This document shows positions 19,763 through 28,678 of a stretch of 64,000 bases of DNA, in pieces (the stretch's first letter is position 1; each line of letters starts with the position of its first letter). The stretch is from Legionella feeleii (GTDB taxonomy: Bacteria; Pseudomonadota; Gammaproteobacteria; Legionellales; Legionellaceae), in NCBI RefSeq assembly GCF_001467625.1, contig NZ_LNYB01000081.1, positions 144,846 to 208,845 on the forward strand, given 5' to 3'. The position numbers and the translations under genes were made by a program. The notes under the pieces were generated by a model. The model did not search any database. It had not been told where the DNA came from and was given only the letters and a program-made list of their open reading frames with translations.

Positions 19763-19903
19763 ACGAATTTTATTTTCCCCAACCTTAGTAAAACAATAAA
19801 AGATGAACAATAAACTTAACCTAGATGGATTCAAGTCTATAAATAATTTATTGTTTTTAAAACCAAAATAAAAATTTAATGGCCTATGGGGAAATAAATT
19901 CGT
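19763..19903. repeat. Nested inverted-repeat element in the deaD-fadH intergenic region
   Basis: The 311-base gene-free interval (19673-19983) contains an outer imperfect pair, ACGAATTTTATTTTCCCC (19763-19780) and GGGGAAATAAATTCGT (19888-19903). Inside it is a near-perfect inner pair, TAAAACAATAAA (19789-19800) and TTTATTGTTTTTA (19847-19859). Any transcript would fold into a long two-tier hairpin. It could be a structured RNA or a small palindromic mobile element. No ORF lies inside. Confidence 0.55.
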
Positions 19904-19983
19904 TTAAGAATTTCTATTTAGTTCACAGATTTTTTCCTTTTATAGGCTTGTGAAACTTGTAGCTCAGTGATCTTATTTTCATT

Positions 19984-22017
<2,034 letters not shown>

Positions 22018-22161
22018 TCACAAAAGGACAGAAAACAAGATTATAATGCTTTTAGCGTAATCTAACAGCCTTAGATTTTAACCTATTTCATGCAGTAATT
22101 TGCATCTCAATCATTTTTTGCATTACTCTCCCTATTGTCTGCAGCATTTAGGAGGGAGTCT

Positions 22162-22806
22162 ATGCAAGGGAAACTTTTATTTCTTATCGTCGAAGAAGGA
22201 AAGTTCAATTTCTTCCATGGTGATTTCTCACCAGCAATACCAGAGGAATTAAATGGCCTTTTTGCCTACGGTGCCTATGAAGCAGCAAGTGGTGAAAAAA
22301 TATTTTTTATGCAAAGATTGCTCGGCTATAACAGTAATCATAGCGGAATAAAATTAATTTTGGAGGGATTAAAAAAGGTAGATCGGAATACTTTTTTTGC
22401 AACGCCTGAAAAACAAGAGCAATTTAATAAATACAAAAAAGGTGAACCTCAATTTGGTGGTGAAATGCTACTACTAAACGGCGAGTTTATTTTTTGGAAT
22501 TTCAAAAGCACCGTCTATTCACGCAGCAAACCAGAATACAACGATGCTAACCCTGAGCTTGAACAGACAGTTAATAGCAGTTTATTGCCCCCCGAGCGCT
22601 TTGTTAAAGCCTCTGCAGCAGAAGCTTTTGCCCAAACATCAATGACCCTGTTCTTTGAATCCAATGGACACTATAAAACGCCTGAATTGGCTTCTCAGCA
22701 TGCATTAAGGATCTGCAATCTCCTGCAATTACCACCTATTGCAGCCGCTTTGGCGGAGGACGATGCAACACCACCCACTCCTGTCGCAATCAGAGCAAGC
22801 GGCTAG
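22162..22806 (+). CDS. Orphan protein of unknown function
   Basis: A 214-residue soluble protein starting at ATG 22162 with a strong AGGAGGG site; the open frame continues upstream from TTG 22135, but that lacks a ribosome site. Aromatic-rich strands (LLFLIVEEGKFNFFHGDFS, MLLLNGEFIFWNFKSTVY) suggest a beta-rich N-terminal half. The C-terminus is Ala/Pro-rich. No family is recognised. The tail ATPPTPVAIRASG could be flexible. No PmrA-like box is seen upstream. Confidence 0.6.
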   Translation: MQGKLLFLIVEEGKFNFFHGDFSPAIPEELNGLFAYGAYEAASGEKIFFMQRLLGYNSNHSGIKLILEGLKKVDRNTFFATPEKQEQFNKYKKGEPQFGGEMLLLNGEFIFWNFKSTVYSRSKPEYNDANPELEQTVNSSLLPPERFVKASAAEAFAQTSMTLFFESNGHYKTPELASQHALRICNLLQLPPIAAALAEDDATPPTPVAIRASG

Positions 22807-22844
22807 GTTTATTCAAGATTTTTTCTCAGTTCAAAATCAATAAT

Positions 22845-23771
22845 TTACTTCAGCAATTTTTTCGGGAGTTTCTCAACCTGGGTTAAGACTGGTTGAGATA
22901 CTCGTAATCGGGTAGCCAGCAAAGCACCTACTAAAGAAATAACACCACCGCTTAGCGATAAAAAGGATGACTCTTCGTGCAGTAAAATAAAACCCAAGAA
23001 TGTAGATAACAGAGGTAAAGCATAGAGATACATGGACGCTTTGTAAGCAGACCAATGGTGCAAAACATAACTCCACCCCACATACGCAAAGGCCGCAGGA
23101 AAAACTCCCATATAGACGGCAGCAAAAGTCGCCTGTTGGCTAGCGATTTTGATTTCTTGCCATAACTGAGGAGAAAAAATAAGCAACATGAAAGTGCCGC
23201 CCCATATTATCCAGGCGGTTACCGCTACCGGGTGATAATTTCGCAAGTAACGCTTTTGCGCCACAGTATAAAAAGCCCCCATAAAAGTAGCAATTAAAAT
23301 AATGAGTGCGCCACTCAACATGGAAGCAGAACTATCTTCTTCCCCTATTATCAAAAACAACAGTCCGATAAAACTGATCAGGATACCCACCCAAACAACA
23401 GGGCTTGGACGTTCATGCAAAAATAGAACTGATAAAACAATAGTAACAACTGGAATCAATCCGATAATAAAGCTGGCCACACCTGCAGAAACACTTAGTT
23501 CCCCATAATTCAGGCAAATGTTATAGATACCAATACCCGCCACTCCCAGTAACAACAGCTGTAAGCGATCTGGCCAAGCGATTTTTTTCTTATCGGGAAG
23601 ATAGAAGTAAATTATTGCCATAGCGAAAGAAGCGACCAGAAATCGCAATAAAGCAAGTGCGCCTGGAGAATAAGCCGTCAACCCAACCCGAATTCCGACA
23701 AAAGCTGAAGCCCAAAACAATAAGGTAAAAATCAATGCACAGTGCACTTTTAAAGAACCCACAAGAAACAC
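22845..23771 (-). CDS. EamA/DMT-family permease
   Basis: A 308-residue protein with ten predicted membrane segments in two homologous EamA halves (LLFWASAFVGIRVGL; GALIILIATFMGAFYTVAQ). Such drug/metabolite transporters export amino acids, nucleosides or metabolites; the substrate cannot be inferred. The start is the in-frame start at 23771; MKVHCA-like internal starts are not better supported. It is divergent from sodC. Confidence 0.85.
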   Translation of the reverse strand: MFLVGSLKVHCALIFTLLFWASAFVGIRVGLTAYSPGALALLRFLVASFAMAIIYFYLPDKKKIAWPDRLQLLLLGVAGIGIYNICLNYGELSVSAGVASFIIGLIPVVTIVLSVLFLHERPSPVVWVGILISFIGLLFLIIGEEDSSASMLSGALIILIATFMGAFYTVAQKRYLRNYHPVAVTAWIIWGGTFMLLIFSPQLWQEIKIASQQATFAAVYMGVFPAAFAYVGWSYVLHHWSAYKASMYLYALPLLSTFLGFILLHEESSFLSLSGGVISLVGALLATRLRVSQPVLTQVEKLPKKLLK

Positions 23772-23959
23772 CAGCTAACAAAAAGACTAATATTTTAACA
23801 AGATAAATACCTGGTGGTCTAGTTCCAATTGGTTGCTATTTACCTTTCTTCCCAGGACCTTATTTCTTAAAATTCGCCTGATAACCCTATTAAAACATTT
23901 GTAGGCAACGTAGAATTGACCATCAAGAACTGAATTATTTAATAAGCAGGAAGCACTCT

Positions 23960-24445
23960 ATGAAAAAAATCGCTGGCTTCGTTCTATCTTCACTCCTGTT
24001 TGCGACAGGCCATGCCGCACAAATCACAGCAATCATTTATTCTACTGCAGGCGACAAAAAGGAAATAGGGCAAGTTGTTTTCACAGACACCGAGCTTGGC
24101 CTGCTAATAAAACCTAATCTCACAACGCTGCCCCCAGGTTTACACGGCTTCCATTTGCACCAACATCCTGATTGCGGTGATACTGGCATGCATGCTGGCG
24201 GTCACTATGATCCTCAAAATACAAATAGCCACCAGGGTCCTTATGGTAAAGGGCATCTGGGGGATTTACCGGTCTTGTATGTGATGGAAAATGGCAATGC
24301 TAATGTACCCATTCTGGCTCCCCGTCTGAAAACTAGCGATCTTAAAGGATTGGCTGTGATGCTACATGCCGGTGGTGATAATTATAGTGATACCCCCCCT
24401 CTGGGCGGCGGCGGGGCCCGAATCGCTTGTGGAATAATAAAATAA
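23960..24445 (+). CDS. sodC: Periplasmic Cu/Zn superoxide dismutase
   Basis: SodC dismutates superoxide in the periplasm. The protein has a signal peptide ([19 protein letters not shown]). Ligand motifs are present: [12 protein letters not shown] (Cu His pair and first disulfide Cys), HAGGHYDP and GKGHLGDLP (bridging His and Zn ligands), and [12 protein letters not shown] (last Cu His). The second disulfide Cys is in RIACGII. Length 161 residues, normal for bacterial SodC. An AGGAAG site precedes the start. It sits beside ahpCD, making an oxidative-defence cluster. Confidence 0.95.
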   Translation: MKKIAGFVLSSLLFATGHAAQITAIIYSTAGDKKEIGQVVFTDTELGLLIKPNLTTLPPGLHGFHLHQHPDCGDTGMHAGGHYDPQNTNSHQGPYGKGHLGDLPVLYVMENGNANVPILAPRLKTSDLKGLAVMLHAGGDNYSDTPPLGGGGARIACGIIK

Positions 24446-24467
24446 CGTTCGCCTAGCGAACGTTATT
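24441..24467 (+). terminator. Hairpin after sodC
   Basis: A perfect 12-bp palindrome (AATAACGTTCGC / GCGAACGTTATT) with a 3-base loop overlaps the sodC stop codon and ends in TTATTCTG. It probably terminates sodC and may block read-through from either side. Confidence 0.75.
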
Positions 24468-24598
24468 CTGTAGAAAGACATCGTCTTTTGATTCATTAGA
24501 CTATATTGGTTCCGACTAGATTGCCCCCTGATAACAACCCAATTGCCTGTATTGCTCAGCCCACATTGCAACAAAATTGTTCTGGACAGCAATAAAAT

Positions 24599-25117
24599 CT
24601 AACAATTACAGCCCAAACTAATGTGTACCGCATACACCACTGCAGAAATACGACCAATACGTGCCAGTGCTGATGTTGAAAAACCATGTTCCTGTAATTG
24701 GCGACTGTGAGAGCTAATGCAAGTGCCACAACCATTCAACGCTGATACTGCCAAACACAGCACTTCAAAAGTAACACGATCAACACCAGGGTTTGTTATC
24801 CCTTGCATACGTAAACCAGCTGGCATTTGGGTTAATTCCGCTTGGCCACTGAGATGGACAAAACGATAATAAATATTCGTCATTGCCATTAAGCTTGCAG
24901 CAAGTTTAGCTGCTTCCACTGTTCTTTCATCATTAGCAAGTTCACCTAAGGTGACAATCAATTCTTTATTATTTAGATGGTAAGCCACAGCCAACGCAGC
25001 GCCAGTAATTTGTTGTTCCGTCAAGCCATCCATCTGGGTGAAATCCAACACTTTACTCAAATTAAGACGCATATCTTTGGCAAAATCAGGCAATTGTTGT
25101 TTTATTGTGTCTAGCAT
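24599..25117 (-). CDS. ahpD: Alkyl hydroperoxide reductase AhpD
   Basis: AhpD is a thiol carboxymuconolactone-decarboxylase-fold protein that recycles AhpC. The active-site CxxC is in LNGCGTCISSH, followed by the proton-relay His. Length 172 residues matches AhpD. It lies 27 bases downstream of ahpC in the same direction, so the pair forms the ahpCD operon. Confidence 0.93.
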   Translation of the reverse strand: MLDTIKQQLPDFAKDMRLNLSKVLDFTQMDGLTEQQITGAALAVAYHLNNKELIVTLGELANDERTVEAAKLAASLMAMTNIYYRFVHLSGQAELTQMPAGLRMQGITNPGVDRVTFEVLCLAVSALNGCGTCISSHSRQLQEHGFSTSALARIGRISAVVYAVHISLGCNC

Positions 25118-25144
25118 GGTTTTATCCTCAATGAATGGAGTTAA

Positions 25145-25684
25145 CTAGTCCAGATGAATAGTTTGTTCACCTTTTTTCCAATTACAGGGACATAATTCAT
25201 CTGTTTGCAACGCATCAAGGACGCGTAGTACTTCTTGTGGATTACGACCAACATTCAAATCAGTGACCATGACAAAACGTGTCGTTCCTTCGGGATCAAT
25301 GATAAAAGTAGCACGCTGGGCAACACCTTCTTGCTCATCGAGAATACCCAGAGCCTGAGTTAAATCCCGCTTAATATCAGCCAGCATTGGGAAAGGTAAT
25401 TCACGCAAATCAGGGTGTTGATTTCTCCACGCCAAATGAACAAACTCACTATCCGTGCTGGCCCCTAAAACCTGGGCATCGCGTTCATTAAATTCGCTAT
25501 TCAGCTTGCCAAACTCAGCAATTTCAGTGGGACAAACAAAGGTAAAGTCTTTGGGCCAGAAAAACAAAACCAGCCATTTACCTTCATAAGTTTTATTGGT
25601 AATTACTTTAAAAGCATTATGCATATCATTGCTAACAGTCGCTTTAAGATGAAAATCAGGAAATTTGTTGCCTACAGTAATCAT
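25145..25684 (-). CDS. ahpC: AhpC-type 2-Cys peroxiredoxin
   Basis: Reduces H2O2 and organic hydroperoxides. The peroxidatic Cys51 is in FTFVCPTEIAEF. The resolving Cys is in DELCPCNWKKG near the C-terminus. The pairing with ahpD, rather than ahpF, marks the AhpC2-type system of Legionella. ATG 25684, preceded by GGAGAGG, is chosen over an in-frame TTG at 25696. An OxyR site was not identified with confidence. Confidence 0.95.
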   Translation of the reverse strand: MITVGNKFPDFHLKATVSNDMHNAFKVITNKTYEGKWLVLFFWPKDFTFVCPTEIAEFGKLNSEFNERDAQVLGASTDSEFVHLAWRNQHPDLRELPFPMLADIKRDLTQALGILDEQEGVAQRATFIIDPEGTTRFVMVTDLNVGRNPQEVLRVLDALQTDELCPCNWKKGEQTIHLD

Positions 25685-25775
25685 AGTCCTCTCCAATTTA
25701 TGGGGTTTACACCTGTAACTGTAGGCAAGGGATGATTATAAGTAAAATCGAATATATTGATTGTTTTAATAGATT

Positions 25776-26972
25776 TTAACTATCATAAGCAACATCAGTT
25801 TTGGACTCGGCTTCGCGATTAGATAAGACTAATACGCCGATACCAATAAGACTAAATAAAACAGCGGGGATTGCTAAAGGCAAGGTAGAGGTCACTGTTT
25901 TATTAATCAATAAATAACCGACAATACCTGCAAATAGAAAGCGTAATGCCCCTCCAGCCGCTGCAGCAGCTCCTTTTGCTTCTTCAAAGGGAGCCATGGA
26001 ACCGCCTGTGCCAGCCCCCATACAGAAGGTACCACCAGTGCCGATAAGTAACATCGGATAAATAAAATTGTGAATACTTAAACCCTGGAGCAAATACCAG
26101 ATAAGCATCCATAATCCCCCAACAAGTGTTAGCAAATAACCCAAGAGACAGGTTTTTAAAATACCCAGACGCTCAACAATCGAACCGCCAACGAAACTGC
26201 CAAACAGAAGAGAGATCCCCATGAAACAAAAATAAAATCCATAATGAGTTTGCGGAATGTGAAGCGCACGAAGAATCAGATAAGGAGACAAGGCACAAAA
26301 TAAATAGAGATAACAATGGCCGAAAGCCGAGGCCAGAGTATAAACAGCAAAATCCTGATTGCGTATGACATGGAAATATTGTACAACTATTTTTCTGGTT
26401 AAAGGAGTTCGCTTTGCAACGGGTAATGACTCATCAAGCCAGATGCCCATTGTATACAAAGCAGGTATGGCAACCAGCAAAAGAGCCCAAAAAGTTGCCG
26501 ACCATCCCAGATAAAGATCTAGATAACTGCCTATAAACGTAGCAAAAATGGGAGAAAATGAAATCATTCCATTTAAAAAACTATAAGCTTTGGCGCTTTT
26601 CTCGCCCGTATAATGATCCCTTACCATGGCAAAACCAAGTACGATCATCCCGCAGGAACCTAATGCTTGAATAATACGGTAGCCAATCAATTCGTAGACG
26701 TTCTCTGCCAAACCACAACAGATTGACCCAATAGCAAAACACACAATTACCACTAATGAAACTTTCCGGCGGCCATAATGGTCAGAAATAGGCCCAATCA
26801 CTAACTGCATAAACCCTGCACTGAGCATAAATAAATTCAAGGTCATCAACATTTGGGTGTCACTAGCGTGAAAATCCTGTGTTAGATGAGGAATGGCAGG
26901 CACATAAATATCCATTGCCAAAGGCAGAGCCAATACCATAGGAGTTAATGCGATAATTAATTTGGCAAACAT
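25776..26972 (-). CDS. Bcr/CflA-type MFS drug exporter
   Basis: A 398-residue protein with about 12 membrane helices. The first loops carry the Bcr/CflA pattern DIYVPAIPHLTQDFHAS and the MFS motif GPISDHYGRRKV. It should be a proton-coupled efflux pump for drugs or metabolites. It is a different transporter from the MFS gene (tphA) that accompanies icmF in the L. pneumophila dot/icm locus, so its nearness to dotU-icmF is not evidence of that locus. Confidence 0.85.
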   Translation of the reverse strand: MFAKLIIALTPMVLALPLAMDIYVPAIPHLTQDFHASDTQMLMTLNLFMLSAGFMQLVIGPISDHYGRRKVSLVVIVCFAIGSICCGLAENVYELIGYRIIQALGSCGMIVLGFAMVRDHYTGEKSAKAYSFLNGMISFSPIFATFIGSYLDLYLGWSATFWALLLVAIPALYTMGIWLDESLPVAKRTPLTRKIVVQYFHVIRNQDFAVYTLASAFGHCYLYLFCALSPYLILRALHIPQTHYGFYFCFMGISLLFGSFVGGSIVERLGILKTCLLGYLLTLVGGLWMLIWYLLQGLSIHNFIYPMLLIGTGGTFCMGAGTGGSMAPFEEAKGAAAAAGGALRFLFAGIVGYLLINKTVTSTLPLAIPAVLFSLIGIGVLVLSNREAESKTDVAYDS

Positions 26973-27223
26973 CGGAGTGATTTACCTGGATATTTTAGAT
27001 ACAATCTATTCTAACTCAGAACAATACCTTTGTTCCAATAATTCTAATTAAAATTAGGCTGTTTTAATTTATCCTTCTCCAGCAATTAGTTATCATTTTT
27101 TGCCCACGCGTTGTCAAAATAAGATTAGAATTACAAAGTGTTCGTAAACAAGGCAAAATAATGATTGATTTATGACTACTATGCTGTTCAAATAACCTAT
27201 TTTAACGATTCTGGAGATTGAAA

Positions 27224-27304
27224 ATGTCTAAAAAAGAAATGATATGCCGTATCGTTCGTCATATCACCAAGCAACCTGACTGGCAAAAAGCCTGCTGTCG
27301 CTAA
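27224..27304 (+). CDS. 26-residue ORF translationally coupled to the next gene
   Basis: A short ORF (MSKKEMICRIVRHITKQPDW + QKACCR) with a good ribosome site (GGAG, 8 bases before ATG). Its stop overlaps the next ATG as TAATG (27302-27306). It is basic and has three cysteines, two of them adjacent next to the last residue. It could be a leader peptide that couples translation, a small protein partner, or the substrate of the neighbouring gene product. No family is recognised. Confidence 0.5.
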   Translation: MSKKEMICRIVRHITKQPDWQKACCR

Positions 27305-27717
27305 TGAGATTACCGCCCCTTACTGAACTACTTACTTATAAAAACGAGCAGGTAGTTCGCTATTTCTGCCATCTACATCCCGATTTTTCACATGAAAAAA
27401 GTACCCAATTATTTCAGGATCTCCTGGCTTGGATGTGGATCAATGCCTATCGTCAAACAAACAAACGCTCAACTTATCTGTTCGGTCCTTTACTGATTGT
27501 GGATAAAATGTGGCATACCTTCATCTTGCATACACGAGATTATGTCGATTTTTGTTATCGCTACTTTAATGATTATTTTCATCATCATGTCGAACCAGCT
27601 GGTTTTGAGCACCGTTTAACAGCAGAAGAGCTTGCCGATTTCCTTCAAGACTGCTTTGAATATCTTGGTGAAAACTGGGTTCTCCGTTACTTTAACGATG
27701 CGTTTGATGAAGATTGA
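27304..27717 (+). CDS. Small WH-motif protein, resembles glycine-rich domain protein family
   Basis: A 137-residue soluble protein without membrane segments. The central motif VDKMWHTFILHTRDYVDFC then YFHHHVEP resembles the D-x-x-WH-x-Fil-x-T-x-x-Y-x-x-FC...HH core of glycine-rich domain-containing (DUF1399-like) proteins, here without any Gly-rich part. The His/Cys/Asp density could bind metal. It is coupled to the preceding 26-codon ORF and followed after 175 bases by dotU. Function unknown; not a recognised Dot/Icm component. Confidence 0.6.
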   Translation: MRLPPLTELLTYKNEQVVRYFCHLHPDFSHEKSTQLFQDLLAWMWINAYRQTNKRSTYLFGPLLIVDKMWHTFILHTRDYVDFCYRYFNDYFHHHVEPAGFEHRLTAEELADFLQDCFEYLGENWVLRYFNDAFDED

Positions 27718-27892
27718 CTGCTTTTAACACAACTTATCGACAAGGCTTTATAGATAACGTATTATCGTTAGACCTTTCACATTTTTTTAGAACAATAGTA
27801 ACTGCACCCTCAATCCTTAGATGCCTCCAAAACATCTGAATTGTGAATATGGTGAAAAGTTACAGATAATTAATCCTATTTGGAGTAAAACC

Positions 27893-28678
27893 ATGGCAGC
27901 CGAACGCTTTTCGGCCTCTTTTGTCAGCCGACTGTCATTATCTAACGCGCAACAAATGCCCCAAGGATATTATCGTTCTAAATTATTTATTGCACCTTTT
28001 ACTACCAACCCGCTTGTAGCTGCAGCAGGCCCCTTGCTCTCACTCTTAGAGCGTTTATGTATTACACCTTCTTTGCCGCCGATAACGAGTATCCGTGAAA
28101 ATATCGAGCATGAATTACGTGCTTTCCATAGTCGGGTCAATAGCAATACATCTACTGAAGAGATAGATGCTCTTGCGCACTATATCCTGTGTGCCACTAT
28201 TGATGAACTGTTGGGGAAAAACTATCTGCGCCTGTATGGCAAGGTTGCTGAATTTAAAGCCTTCACTCCCTCGTCACATGATGAGGTAGGCCCTCAACAG
28301 CGTTTTTTTGACATTGTTAATTATATTAAACAGCAGCCAAATCAATATCTGGATTTAATCGAACTTGCTTATTATTGCTTAATTGCAGGTTTTGAAGGGG
28401 AGCAGCATGGGCGCCCAAATGGCAGACAAGCCCTGGATAATTTAATCGAAGACTTGTATCAGTTAATTCAACAGCACCGTGTCAACAAACCACATCGTTT
28501 ATTTCATGAACAAAAAGTGATTGACAACTTTCCCCAAAATTATAGGCCTGTCATTGTGACAGCTGTCTCCGCCTTGGTAATATTGGTCGCCGGTTATTTA
28601 ATTAGCCATACGTTATTAGAAAATCAGGCCAAAATCGTTCAATTTGGGCATACTGTAACCGCTAAACTGGATGATTAA
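27893..28678 (+). CDS. dotU: Type IVB secretion protein DotU (IcmH)
   Basis: DotU is an inner-membrane protein that with IcmF stabilises the Dot/Icm core and targets it to the pole; it is the homologue of TssL in type VI systems. The cytoplasmic helical domain contains the family segments ALAHYILCATIDELLG and AYYCLIAGFEGEQHG. One C-terminal membrane anchor (VIVTAVSALVILVAGYLI) ends the protein. ATG 27893 with TTGGAG gives 261 residues, the usual L. pneumophila length; an open frame from 27821 lacks support. It overlaps icmF by one base (TAATG). Confidence 0.94.
   Translation: MAAERFSASFVSRLSLSNAQQMPQGYYRSKLFIAPFTTNPLVAAAGPLLSLLERLCITPSLPPITSIRENIEHELRAFHSRVNSNTSTEEIDALAHYILCATIDELLGKNYLRLYGKVAEFKAFTPSSHDEVGPQQRFFDIVNYIKQQPNQYLDLIELAYYCLIAGFEGEQHGRPNGRQALDNLIEDLYQLIQQHRVNKPHRLFHEQKVIDNFPQNYRPVIVTAVSALVILVAGYLISHTLLENQAKIVQFGHTVTAKLDD

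Noticed and set aside
23916-23943. Sigma-70 promoter of sodC (TTGACC-16-TTTAAT)
   Set aside because: The start site it predicts would fall inside the ribosome-binding site, leaving no leader.
27754-27770. Terminator upstream of dotU
   Set aside because: The TAACG/CGTTA stem is only 5 bp and AU-rich, too weak to call.
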